From positions 9,947,300-10,011,299 of the forward strand of contig CM075852.1 in assembly GCA_037975125.1 (NCBI GenBank): 64,000 bases of DNA, written 5' to 3'. The stretch's first letter is position 1, and each line of letters opens with the position of its first letter. This document shows, piece after piece, positions 1 to 10,508 of the stretch. The notes under the pieces were generated by a model. That model saw only the letters and a program-made list of their open reading frames with translations. It was not told the origin of the DNA and made no database searches. Position numbers and translations under genes: made by a program. The DNA comes from Latrodectus hesperus. Its lineage: Eukaryota > Arthropoda > Arachnida > Araneae > Theridiidae.

Positions 1-370
1 TAAGCTCTAGGACCAATATTTTTCGAGATAGCCTAGAAGCTTCCAGAACCTTGGCGAAAGTGTTAGATTTCTCCACCAAGTCAGGTATAAATACCGCAGC
101 CCGACATGGAAGAGGCAGTTTTGTGAAGACAGTCAGTGAGTGAAGACGATTAGTCGTGACTGCTAGTTGTTCTCTGTCTGAGGTATTTGAGACCTGTGAT
201 TGGAAGCTATTTCTTATTGTATCTGACGAATTGTAGCTGTATAATTGTGATTGTTACAGCGGGAATTTCGTTTATCTAGCGAAGATTTTTTTACGAATAA
301 AAGTCTTGTGTTCATTAAGTGGTTGCTTTATTCAACTCTCAATCGACACGAACCCGTGAAGCTCGGTACA
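1..370 (+). mobile_element. Partial LTR of a retrotransposon (3' part), window edge
   Basis: This stretch is far less AT-rich than the DNA to its right and has the order of signals expected of an LTR promoter. A TATA box (TATAAATA, 86-93) is followed about 30 bases later by an initiator-like CAGTT (116-120). An AATAAA polyadenylation signal sits at 297-302, with a TG-rich stretch just after it. The right boundary is set near 370, where composition changes and the sequence reads ...GGTACA; it is approximate. No primer-binding site or gag-like frame follows, so this is more likely a 3' LTR or solo LTR than a 5' LTR. The left end, and hence the target duplication, lies outside the window. A cellular promoter is the alternative, but no gene follows. 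Superfamily (Gypsy, BEL or other) cannot be told. Confidence 0.5.
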
Positions 371-429
371 ATATTGATATCACATAACAATCAAGCGTGA
401 ACGAGTCTAATGCCTACCATGTCGATGAA

Positions 430-640
430 AAGGGAATGAAATTTCATAAGTTTTGGGTCTTATTCGTGTGTCGCAATGGAAGAAATCTAGAAGATTTTGT
501 AACACCCAACCTGACAGTAGTCGATGCAGAAGACAGAAGCGCGATATCTGTCTTTGTCTTACAGTACATGGGATTGAACTCACGATCTTTCACTCTGAAG
601 AGCTCAACACTATTACAAGGCCACTGTGAGTCTGAATAGT
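430..640 (-). mobile_element. Degenerate tRNA-headed SINE-like sequence
   Basis: On the minus strand, the segment starting near 625 reads like a tRNA-derived head. An A-box-like stretch (TAGTGTTGAGCTC) is followed about 35 bases later by a B-box-like GAGTTCAATCCC, the spacing of a pol III internal promoter. The downstream (lower-coordinate) part is of balanced composition to about 430 and would be the SINE body. No clear tail or target duplication was found, so both limits are approximate. The open frames on both strands here are by-products of this repeat. Confidence 0.35.
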
Positions 641-2149
641 TAAGCACATAGCGTTTTTTAGGTCTGATACCAGAATTCAATGAGTTGTATATGGAGCCTA
701 CCTTCAGAAAAGGCACAATAGGATTCCTAAATAATTTTACAAAAGTTCTTGCCTATTGAGCTGTGTATTATAAGGTATCAAAAAATGAATATTATATAAG
801 TAAATGTTTACAACTCATTTTATCTCTACATTAGAATGTTTTTTACAGTAAACATTTCAAATAAATAAATTTTTACCATTGAAAAAACACTTCAGTTAAA
901 AAGTAATTTATTAAGAGTTTTTTTAAACTACATTGCCTAAATTTTCAAACGAAAAAGAGTGGAATATACAATATAAAATAAATCATGAAAAATTTACTGA
1001 GCTATAATTTTTTTATTTGAATTTCTTATATTTTCTACAGTATATTCATATGTAATAGCAATGTTTGTTGCATTATTGTATAAAATTCCAGTCAATATCA
1101 ACTCCATCTTGAGAAAGTAATTTCAATGTAATAAATTGCGCAATAAATTATCACTTTTTTAAGGATTTTGGCCAATGGAATTGATTTATCTCAATTTCAC
1201 TATTGGAACTTTGAATATTATAAATAGGAAATCATAATAGACAAATAAAATGCTATTCAAATTTACTGAACAGTATTGTTTCAACTAGATATGAAATAAC
1301 TGAATGATAGAGTATGTCACAGAAAATAAAAATTAATATTAAATATTGAAGTTACACATGATTTCTTAAAGATAGTTTTTCCGATATAGAATAGTGTATT
1401 ACATAGTAATACGATGCCTTATTAATGTATGTAAAGAGATGTTGGATTATATTCTTCCAGAATCACAGAAATTATGTTGAAATCTGAATTGCTGATGTAA
1501 ATGTTTTTAATTGTTTCAACCTGTCACTCAATCATAGAGCAAACGAAGACAGTCATATAACAATGACAGATCCTATTTCATCATCAATTTATTTCCCCAT
1601 TATCAAGGATACAAAGAAAATAATTAAGCTCGGTTACATAACAGCTTATATAAGCGTGTATGAATTTTTATCTTTCTAAGGAAATACGCGGTATATTTAT
1701 TTCGTAACGATTTCACAAAGTAACATTCGGAAAACCACATTAGATCTTCAAATAACGATAAATATTCCATATTAAGAAATATTTTTCAACAGATGTACTA
1801 TATTTTATTAAAATTTTTTTCTATTTTTTACATGTATTTTTATAAAAATTAGTTAACTTCATAATGATTTAAGTTTGCGAATAAGAAACATTTTTAATCA
1901 TAATCTGAAAAAAGTATTAGTCTGAAAGAGAAACAAGGTTAAGCACAAAAAGAAGATAGGAAAATGAATGAAATTTTGAAAAAATGAAATTAATATATGT
2001 ATGTACGAAGTTCGTTTGATAAATAACTGCCTTTAAAATGAAAAACAGCACATATATTTTAGAATGTATAATATATTTTGACACAACTTTCTTTCATAAA
2101 GATAGTTTTCTATGATAATGATATGAAAAGTTAAAAAAGACTTCCTTCA
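641..2149. other. AT-rich sequence, nothing recognised
   Basis: AT-rich unique-looking DNA with short homopolymers and no recognisable coding, RNA or repeat signature on either strand. Confidence 0.6.
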
Positions 2150-2646
2150 ATCATTACATGTTTTTTAATTTGGAAGAAGAAAAAATCTTTGGGATAAAAG
2201 TCAGGAGCAGAGGATGGATGAGCAAGCAATTCAGTGAGTTATTCAACCAATTTAACAGCTGTAATTGCAGACAAATGAAATGGTGCATTATATTGATGAC
2301 TTTTCTTGGGCAGGCTGGCCCACTTTTCTTTCAATTTATAATTTAAAAAGGTTTAATAAATCTGCATAGTACTGTGAGGTGATCGTATTTCCTTTTTTCA
2401 GATAATTAATAAGGATTTTGTCTTTTGATTCCCAGAAAACTATGACAATAACCTTTCTGGCTGATGGAACATTTTTCACCTTTTCCTTACAAAGTTCATT
2501 ATAAGTTTTCTTTTCAGACTGTTCAATCATTTCTGTTGTGTAGTAATATGAGCAAGTTACATCATCTGTAACATAAAGCCGAAAAAGTTCATATGGATTG
2601 GTCTCCAAATTGCTTAAGCATTGCTTTGAAATGGTTTCACGAGTCT

Positions 2647-2654
2647 ACTTTTGA
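2647..2654. repeat. Target-site duplication, left copy
   Basis: ACTTTTGA is repeated exactly at 2962-2969, on either side of the SINE. It lies within mariner coding sequence (the codons around Asp-Gln-Lys on the minus strand). Confidence 0.85.
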
Positions 2655-2961
2655 GCCGCCCAACTTGTCTAGTGGTCAGCGTGCCTAACTGCGGATAAAG
2701 AGGTCCTGGGTTCGAATCCCGGTTCGGCCATGGATGTACTTTCTCTCTCTATCTATCCTGTGTTTGTCCTTTCCTTGTATGAATGAGGTGTGAATGGTTG
2801 CCTACCCTATAAACGGGTACCTATAGCATGTGTGTAGAGCAAAGTCGTACTTTCCCCCTCATGGTACTCTGATTAAAACGAAAGACGCTCCCAATTGACT
2901 TAAATTCGCATAGCCAAGGCATAGTGAGCTTGGCTTGTCCAAGTGTCAATAAGTAACAACA
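2655..2961 (+). mobile_element. Mosaic tRNA-SINE (B-type head, A-type tail)
   Basis: A 307-bp non-autonomous retroposon inserted in the mariner copy. The head (2655-2730) is tRNA-like, with an A box TAGTGGTCAGCG (2670-2681) and a perfect B box GGTTCGAATCC (2709-2719), which form an internal pol III promoter. The body (CATGGATGTACTTTCTCTC, then ACCCTATAAACGGGT) matches the family-B copies at 6780-7084 and 8321-8621. From TAGAGCAAAGTCGTAC (2835) to the end it matches the tail of the family-A copies and finishes in TAACAACAAC. Target-site duplications ACTTTTGA lie at 2647-2654 and 2962-2969 and fix both ends. Confidence 0.9.
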
Positions 2962-3300
2962 ACTTTTGATCCATGGACAGCAATCGTGGAATCTAACTTG
3001 CTGCTAATTTTTTATCCTTAAATATCTAAGCAAATAATTGAATGTAATTTAATTTGATATTTTAAATTCTTAGCTAATGTCACATGGCTCTCACGTGACT
3101 TTTCTAACAAGATTTCATGGATTTTGACAAGTTCTTCAGTGACGACCTCCACTGGACTTCCTGAATGGTCTTCACCCATTGTGCTCGTGTGGCCACTACA
3201 AAATTCCGTAATCATTTGTGAATCATACTATTTGATGGCAGCAAAAGTTTCGTAATATTTTCTCAACTTGTCTTCTGAGGTTTATAAAATTGCTGTATAA

Positions 3301-3629
3301 CAACAATTTTCATGATAGTCTAACAATTAGAAGCAATTTAACATTATCAATATATTATTATGTGAACATTTTTCTAAGTAAGCAAAAAGTAGATGATATA
3401 ATCGCTTTTTGTTGTTAAGTAAGCAGAACTTTGATGCATGAACTTTCTGCAGAACTTGATTGAACTTTCTGCACAAGAATCCACAAGAATGCTTAGTTTT
3501 TTCAACTTCACTTGATTTATTTAATAAATTATTAAATAAAATGCTTAATGTGTTAGGATTCAATTCAACACTTCGTTATTTCATTCCCATATCAAATGGG
3601 ATTTATTAAAGAGGTTTAGCATTAACCTT
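3301..3629. other. AT-rich sequence upstream of the mariner copy
   Basis: AT-rich DNA. The first part could hold the lost 5' end of the mariner element, but no inverted terminal repeat is recognisable. Confidence 0.4.
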
Positions 3630-4140
3630 TAAGTGCCTGGAACCAGGGGGTACGTGTACCTTCCTGGGGCTTGAGCAGCCACCAGGCGCGTCGGCAGGTG
3701 GTGGATCGCCGAATGTCCTGTAGGAATGACAGGATAGCCTTGAATATAGAATCAGAGGCCGCGAACCAGCTCCCGTAAACCCTGGTGTTATGCGATCCGT
3801 GCCTAGGGCTAATTGGCACCGCGGTATTGGTGTCTTAACAGAGCCTCTAGTTGCCTGGCAAACTTCTAGAGTATTTTGCCTTGCCCAGTAACTCAGGTAA
3901 TGCTGAGTGGACTTATATTACCTGAGCATTTTAATTGTTATCTTGTGGCTGAAAAGACACAAGAAATAACAAACCTTTCTGCATTTGCAGGTGAAGCCTC
4001 TGAAGTAGACCTTGCTGAAAAAGACAAGGGAACTCAGAGGCAATCTTGTAAAGGGGCAGCAATGAATCCTTCACTTGAGGTGACAAATGACCTCCAAACC
4101 ATCTTCTTCTGGTGAAAGTCAGGAAGCTATCGCTAGCATG
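3630..4140 (+). mobile_element. GC-richer dispersed repeat joined to a non-LTR element
   Basis: This stretch is much less AT-rich than its surroundings, and it runs directly into the retrotransposon C-terminus at 4155. It has stops in all frames and no recognisable protein motif. I take it as part of the same or an adjoining element because I recall similar sequence being repeated in spider genomes. The orientation is inferred only from the neighbour. Confidence 0.4.
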
Positions 4141-4149
4141 ACTGGCTTT

Positions 4150-4452
4150 CTGACCAGATGGGAGTGTTTCAGCAAGACCCTATCTGCTGGAAATGTCATA
4201 CGCAAGAGGAAACGGCAGAGCATATCATTTACGAATGCGAGGCTCTTGCCCTCCCTAGATTAACTTCTTTAGGCATCATCCATACTAGATAGTTACACCT
4301 AGACTCCATTAAAGGGTTATCGAACTTTATTAGTAAAGTGGGTGACTCGAGCAACTGGAACTAGGAAACATTTGGTTTGGAGTTAATGGTACAAAATGCT
4401 GATAAAAGCAGAGGTGCCCAATGACATACAAACCCAATTCTAAGAAGAAGAA
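4150..4452 (+). pseudogene. C-terminal zinc-finger remnant of a non-LTR retrotransposon ORF2
   Basis: From 4158 the frame reads MGVFQQDPICWKCHTQEE, then TAEHIIYECEALALPRL, up to a stop at 4290. The pattern C-x2-C-x(n)-H-x4-C with AEHI is the zinc-binding segment at the very C-terminus of ORF2 in many arthropod LINEs, after the RNase H domain. After the stop the frame still encodes LDSIKGLSNFISKVG, which resembles the usual final helix of these proteins. The reading frame upstream is broken. The element ends near 4452 in TAAGAAGAAGAA, a short-repeat tail typical of some LINEs. It is a 5'-truncated, dead copy. Confidence 0.7.
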
Positions 4453-5031
4453 CCTTTAAGTGTAAATTTTAATCAAATTTATCAGCGTGTGTACAAAGTG
4501 ATCTTGCATGGATCTTGTATATCTTGGTTGCAGCAAGAAAGGAATAGTTTACGTACTATGATATATAACACTCTATTCAATCAAGTGATCAGACGAGGAA
4601 TATCGAGTTTAATTTATAAATACACTTAGTAATAATTCATATGGCTACCAAATATACAATTGCATATCGTTTGTTCAACAATCAGTGCATTAGTTTTCAG
4701 TTCAATATATCATGAGTTCGAGTCCAAATCAGGCAGGGAATTTTATAACAAGTAAGTGCTCACTTTGAACTATAGCTGTTAGTCATATTAGGTGTTTTCA
4801 GCAGAAAGGTACTATTAGTCAATAAATCAAACTGATTTTTAATACGTGCATAATTAGGATTGTCCATTTTTGGGAGGTATCAAACTATGAGAAAGTTGTA
4901 TGGTAGTGGAAATTTCAACCATAAGATTACTTTGATTTAAAAAGTCTAGAAATTTCAAATGAAAAATTAATTAAACTATCCATATTATTAAGTAATTTTC
5001 AAATATCTCTTAAATTAATTCATTCACATTT
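4453..5031. other. AT-rich sequence, nothing firm
   Basis: Mostly AT-rich. A lone B-box-like GAGTTCGAGTCC near 4715 may be a worn tRNA-SINE fragment, but the rest of a head is not visible. Confidence 0.4.
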
Positions 5032-5220
5032 TCCCTTCTCCTTCAGATCAACGTCAAAATTGAGGAAGTGGATCCTCTGGTGGTGCCATCTATCGAAGGA
5101 GTCTAGAGCAAAGTCGTACTTTTTCCTTCGTGTTGATCTTGTTAAACGAAAGACGCGCCCTACTAACTTAAATTCGCATAGCAAACTTGACTTGTCCAAG
5201 TGTCATAAGTAACAACAACA
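5032..5220 (+). mobile_element. SINE family A, 5'-truncated copy
   Basis: Matches the 3' half of the full family-A copies at 10509 and 41508. The shared blocks are CTTCAGATCAACGTCAAAAT, GGTGGTGCCATCTATC, TAGAGCAAAGTCGTAC, TTAAATTCGCATAGC and the end TGTCATAAGTAACAACAAC. The tRNA-like head is absent, as expected from incomplete reverse transcription. Confidence 0.85.
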
Positions 5221-6489
5221 TTTTTCATTTTTATGAACATCTATTAGAGTCGGATTTATATAAAATGACATAAATCTTGACTACCTTGCTATGACACTTG
5301 GTACTTCATGTTGCCTTTTATCAATATTAAAGAGCAATACACCTGTATCTTCATATATCAAATGAAGATAATGATAGAAATATTAGTTCAGTAATAAATA
5401 ATTCCCTCAAAAATTGATTAATAATGTTTTTATTTCAAATTAACTATTCAACTATCTAAGTTTCTAAGTAATACATTTAGTTGAATAGTAATGGAAACGT
5501 AAACATTGTTACGTATATTGTTCGAAATTATACGCTCCGCCCAGAAATTAGATCTCAGAACAGTATCTTATCTGGAGCACTGTCTAAAGAAACAAATCTA
5601 CTTAGCTATTTTCCCATTATTTCTGTATAGCGATAAGCTTGATAACTGCCAAAGTTTCCTCTGTACTTGGAAAAGCAAAGACTCAAGAGGAAAGTTAGGA
5701 GAACCTGCGAATCTCTAAGGAGACATCTAATGGAAAATCGATCACAAATTTTTATTTTAGCTCTTTCTTCTCACCCTTGCAATTTCTTTTTATGCTTAAA
5801 GAAATATTCTGAAAAGAAAATATAAAACGAAGTTAAGTCATTGGACAAAAATCACTCTTTCTTTTTGCCAGATGCTTTAAAAAAATAAATTCTCTCACAT
5901 GTGATTAAGTAAGACAATGGAATTCGCTAAAATAAACAAGAAGGATAAAAATAAATAAAATATTTTCTTTATTTTGATCATTGGTTAGTTTTTTTATATG
6001 TAATACTTGTAATATATATCTTTATTGCATTCATTTGATAATGGGAATCTAACTAGAAAAATATCACTTGAATCATTTCGGAATTAAGTTCGATCGAAGT
6101 ATCTTTTCTGACTGTCTATTGATGTGGAATGTAGTTTTCATTTGTAGAAAGAGTAGTGTTTTAAAATTGGAAATATTAAAAACAATAGTAATACAATTCT
6201 CAATATATATTCTTCTAAAATGTTCAAACTAGCATTTTTTTTCAGAATTTGCTTTCATTCATCTCTCTTTGAATTGTGCCTAATTGTGCATAGCTGTCTA
6301 AGAAGACAAAAGTTACACATTGTACAGATTTAGTAAAAAGACATCCACTTGGTGGTATTTAATTGGTGAGGTATTTATAGATCTTTTTGAAAATTTCTCC
6401 GATGAGTACATCAAGATTTCTTTGGAAGATTCCGGAAGTTGAGCAATATCTGTTTATAGCATCTTGTCTTTCAGTAGACAATAAGTGAT
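5221..6489. other. AT-rich sequence, nothing recognised
   Basis: A 70-codon open frame at 5506-5718 shows no family motif and is of chance length for this composition. Confidence 0.5.
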
Positions 6490-6547
6490 TGAGATCTATA
6501 CGATAGAGTCATTTTAAATTTAAAATCACTCTATTGTATACATCTCA
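6490..6547. repeat. 58-bp near-perfect palindrome
   Basis: Two 29-base arms (6490-6518 and 6519-6547) are reverse complements with only three mismatches and no spacer. The arms begin TGAGATCTATACGATAGAGT and the right arm ends ATACATCTCA. It could extrude as a cruciform or be a worn foldback element. No target duplication is evident. Confidence 0.8.
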
Positions 6548-6763
6548 AATAATCATATAAAAACTTAAAAGAAACATTGAATAAAAGGAAAATGAAAAAA
6601 ATAGTGCAAATAAATACAAATAGAGGAAACCAAATACATAAATTTAATAACTAACTGTAAACTCTATTTCAAGCTTAATTTTCCAGCGCTTTTTGTGGGT
6701 TTGGAATTGTATTTCTGTGTGATTTTGACAACTATAAATTTAATAGTGTATTTTTGCAATTTT
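6548..6763. other. AT-rich sequence, nothing recognised
   Basis: Short AT-rich stretch between the palindrome and the SINE. Confidence 0.5.
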
Positions 6764-6779
6764 AGATTTAATATTATTT

Positions 6780-7084
6780 TTTTTCCAACGGCGGGCACTT
6801 GGGTGACGAACCGTATGCCAGAACAAAGCCAGAAACTGCTACTCATTTGTCGTTACCCAGCGGGAACCTGTGTGAACCAAGTCACGGAGACAAAAAGTAT
6901 TGCCCACGTCGTACCACCTCACCCGTCAATAGGTAGGCCACATTCATACATCATCACAAAAGAAAGGGTATAGAAACACAGAAAGAACAGAGAAAGGAAG
7001 TAACATCCATGCCCGAACCCGGATTCGAACCCTGGACCCACAGCTTAGGTGCCATAAACGCTAACCACTCAGCTGTCAGTGGGC
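6780..7084 (-). mobile_element. SINE family B, full-length copy
   Basis: A 305-bp tRNA-derived SINE on the minus strand. Its head lies at the right end: A-box-like GAGTGGTTAGCG, then the B box GGTTCGAATCC (7022-7032, reverse strand). The body shares CATGGATGTTACTTCC and GATGTATGAATGTGGCC with the copy at 8321. It ends CCGCCGTTGG followed by an A-run, seen as the T-run at 6778-6784. An exact 16-bp target duplication AGATTTAATATTATTT lies at 6764-6779 and 7085-7100. The 92-codon open frame over this region is an artefact of the repeat. Confidence 0.9.
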
Positions 7085-7100
7085 AGATTTAATATTATTT

Positions 7101-8320
7101 GACTTAATACTTAATTCCTCTATTTTGACTTGACATTTTTAGTATGGCGTCTGGGTGTATGGGCTTCATATTAAGATTTCACAGTCTGGAGCTACTGTAG
7201 AAAAGCATTAATATTATTTTAACATACTTTGTGCCAATGTAGTCAACTGAAGAAGCTGGCCACATATTGGTACATTTTTTTTTCTTTTATATTTATTTTT
7301 AATTTTGAACTATTTTTTGAATATATATTCCATCTGTTTACTATATTTCGAATTTTCACTTCTTTATTCTTCATCTGGAATTTGATTAATTTTATGAAAA
7401 AATTTATGATTAATTATATTTTAGTAATTCTATTTAAGCTGCTATCGTGACGAACACATTGCTAAGCATATGATTATTGTATTTATTTTAATATTTTATT
7501 CTGGTAATTTTTTTAAATTCATGCTTATGATATTTTTAATCATATATATATATATATATATATAACATAAATTATTTATGCTTGTAACCTGAAAATGTTT
7601 CGCAAATAATATTTTTCCTATGCTTCATGTGCAGACAATCACGCGTGTTTTATAAACAGTTTTATTTTAAAAGGCTTAGACTTTTGAAAAAAAAAGAAAA
7701 AACGAATTTTATAGTCTCATAAATGAAGAAAAACCTGCAAAAATTCACAACCCTCCCATGCAATCTTCTATAAGATATTATAAACTTCGTAAAGGGGCAT
7801 TTTTCTTTTAAATATTTTTTTATTTAAGATATTATAAGAAATGAATACGACGAATTTTTAAGACTTTTTAAAATGTAAAAGAATTATGTATTTGAAGTAT
7901 TAACATTTGACATAACAGTTACATGCAAGTATTATGTTGTTAATATGCATTTGCGGTAAATAAAATAAACTCAATTGAAATTTAAACTGTATGCCCCGTC
8001 ACGCATATTATTATACACGTTATATAATTCATACTAGATATATATAAACTATAGGATGGATTGTTTGTCGCTTAACATTTACTTTAAGCACATGAGGGCT
8101 GATTAGAAAGAGAGATTCCAGGACTTAAAGCTTTGAATTGTAGAACCAAAGGCTAACCATTTGGCTGTATAAAAGTAAAACATACGGGAATGTCAATCAT
8201 TGTATTCTAAAAAAAAAACCGAGTGTTATTCCAAAGTTTAAAATTATTCTTCTTGTACTTGAAATTAGTTTTATTAATTATTTTACTGTATGTTATTAAT
8301 TTTATGGTACATTATAAATA
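7101..8320. other. AT-rich sequence with a short (AT)n
   Basis: AT-rich unique-looking sequence, including a short (AT)n at 7542-7564. No gene signal. Confidence 0.5.
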
Positions 8321-8621
8321 TTTTTTTCCAACGGCGGTCACTTGAGTGACGAACCCTTTGCCACAACAAGGTCAGGAAGTGCTACTCATTTGTGGTTACC
8401 CAGCGGGCACCTGTGAACCAAGTCACGGAGGCGAGTAGCGTTGCTCGCGCCATACCACCACAAACCCGTTTATAGGGTGGGGCACATTCATACATCATCA
8501 CAGAAGAAAGGACAGAGAAACACAGATATCAGAGAAAGAAAGTAATATCCATGCCCGAACCGGGACTCGAACCTAAGACCAAAATCTCTGCAGCAATAAC
8601 CACTTAGTCATCGGTCAGCTC
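8321..8621 (-). mobile_element. SINE family B, second copy
   Basis: Minus-strand copy closely similar to 6780-7084. Shared blocks are CCAACGGCGG at the left end, GGTTACCCAGCGGG, TTCATACATCATCACA and TCCATGCCCGAACC. The B box is GGTTCGAGTCC on the minus strand, and the A box is worn (AAGTGGTTATTGC). It lacks the AAC tail of family A and ends in an A-run (T-run on the plus strand). No obvious target duplication was found. Confidence 0.85.
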
Positions 8622-8734
8622 GTTAAAAGTATCCAACAATTAAAATTTTTCTTTTAATTTCTATTATTTATATAATAAGTGTTTTGTTTTAAACATAATT
8701 TTATTTTCAATATATTTAGATGTTTTGTTTGTCG

Positions 8735-8888
8735 CTAAATGCAATTTTTTGCTCACGATCCCTAATTAGACCGGGACCTTCGGTTGGATTCTGAGCCGCT
8801 GCAAATATCCGAGCAAAAGGTAGGAGTAGCCATGAACTGTTCAGCTGAGCTAAAGACAAGAGCACTAACCAATCGGCTACCAGCTCGG
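8735..8888 (-). mobile_element. Worn tRNA-SINE-like fragment
   Basis: The minus strand starts CCGAGCTGGTAGCCGATTGG and continues TTAGTGCTCTTG, an A-box-like start. A B-box-like sequence is poorly preserved. The segment has balanced composition over about 150 bp against AT-rich flanks, and its 70-codon open frame has no protein family signature. Family unknown. Confidence 0.35.
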
Positions 8889-10508
8889 AAATAACAATTT
8901 CAAAAACGGAAAAAAGAGGCATCTTCAAATGACGCTCACATTTTAAAATTATTTTCTATTTTCATCTCTTTTTATTAGAATAATACTAATCAAAGTTTAT
9001 CTGTATTTATGAACAAATATAGTTTCAAAATTAAATTAATATGTGCTCTTTTTCACATTTAAAATTTTTTTTGGCTCATGTTAAAAGGTTTTCTTTTTTA
9101 ATCAGATTCCATTTGATCTCCATTCCATGTCTTTGATATATTTCTCCCAGGAAATCAATAAAGATAGCATCGTGATTTATGTATATGAAAAAAACATTCA
9201 AAGATGTTTTTGTTTGGTTTTCAAAAGGTATATTTCCCCATACTTGAACTTTTTTCATAAAACACTTATATTTCCACTCTGCTGATCATAATCTTCTGAT
9301 ATCTTTTCCTACAAAAGAATGTTTGATTTACTGATACCTTATTTTCTTCTATTTGAGTTTTTGTTCACGTATTGAAATACAATTGCCTTGTTTATATTTC
9401 TATTTGGAATGCTATTACATGTTATCTTTGAGACTGAGATTTCAAATAAAAGACGAAGTCCAAATTAAACAGTTCAATTTTTTTTAGGTTTATATTTGAT
9501 TTGCATCAGAGAAGAATTGCCCCTTTAGTACTTAATAAATGACTCTAAAGAATTCACCATTTAAAAATTTTCTGTTGCAAGAGCTGATACGTAATCGTAA
9601 TAAAGTTAAAAAGTAATAAAAAAATAATAATAAAATAAAGTAATAATGATAAAATATAATTTTAGTATCTATTTTAATTCTTAGTAACTTAGTTTCATGA
9701 ACATAAATTCTTAACATTTGAGGTCATTTTATAAGGATTAATTTAATTTTGTGCTTTACATTCCACCTAAGGTTTTCAGAGTAACCAAAACTTTATGAAT
9801 ATCAAAAAAATTTAATTCTGTAACTACATGTTTATCAAAATATTGTTCATAAATTATTGACTTGTGCTTTTTATTTCCTATATATTTTCATTCCTTTTAT
9901 ACAAAAATGTTGCTGAATTATTTCTGTAAGCATTTGTAGAAAATAAAATTAGATTTAGAAAATTAGATTGTATTTTTTTTGTATATTATGTGTGATTTAA
10001 TAATAATAAATTTATCGAGAAATAAAAAGATTCTTTTATAAAGAGGAAATAAATGACCAGAATACGATGTTAGCTATTATATGTAATCCAAAGTTTTTTT
10101 CCTGCCTTCTATAACTGGTAGGACTTCATCAAAATAGCATTCATTTATATATATGAGAAATGAATGCTACAGTTGCTTACATAATGTGTATTTTACGGTA
10201 TCTTTTATCAAAATACATATTAAATGTCTGAGTGAAAATGATCTACATTTAAATACAAACACTTTCTAATATTGTAAACCTAATACACGCAATTAAGGGC
10301 ATCACTCGACATCGTATTTGAATAAGTAAGTATAAAACCAATTATCCAAAGATAAATTACTATATAAGCTTTCATCTTTAACAATCATTTGAGAAAAATG
10401 AAAATTGTTAAAAATGAAAATTTTACATGTATATCTAGCTACATTTACTATCCAGTTTCCAATTACAAAAAAAAAAGAATTATTTTCTTCGTTTATGAAT
10501 TAATAATA
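8889..10508. other. AT-rich sequence with one stem-loop
   Basis: No coding or repeat signature. At 10135-10169 a perfect 12-bp stem (TAGCATTCATTT with its complement) encloses an 11-base AT loop. Confidence 0.5.

Larger units (their letters stand above)
2150..3300 (-). pseudogene. Dead mariner transposase, split by a SINE
   Basis: A DD34D transposase of the Tc1/mariner superfamily would cut and paste its own element at TA sites; this copy cannot. Read on the minus strand, the N-terminal/linker region gives GHTSTMGEDHSGSPVEVV (about 3120-3190). After the linker comes PRLLSMDQK, then a SINE insertion (2655-2961), then ISKQCLSNLETNPYELF and the first catalytic motif VTDDVTC (family VTvDETW). 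VPSARKVIVIVFW and YYADLL follow. After a frameshift near 2340 come the second and third catalytic blocks, HQYNAPFH (family HHDNAPAH) and PDFYPKDFFLLPN (family PDLAPCDFFLFPN). The second catalytic Asp is Tyr here. There are in-frame stops in the N-terminal part and after AVKLVE. The order and spacing match the roughly 345-residue family once the SINE is removed. Terminal inverted repeats were not found. Confidence 0.9.

Noticed and set aside
397..639. Open frame starting with GTG
   Set aside because: Lies over a tRNA-SINE-like sequence and has no eukaryotic start codon or domain.
2655..2730. Functional tRNA gene
   Set aside because: A and B boxes are present, but the acceptor stem pairs poorly and the sequence continues as a SINE flanked by target duplications.
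4675..4755. tRNA-SINE fragment suggested by GAGTTCGAGTCC
   Set aside because: Only one box is recognisable; no body, tail or duplication.
6695..6973. 92-codon plus-strand open frame
   Set aside because: Runs across the family-B SINE and its target duplication.
10135..10169. MicroRNA precursor
   Set aside because: The 12-bp stem is too short and the loop is simple AT sequence.
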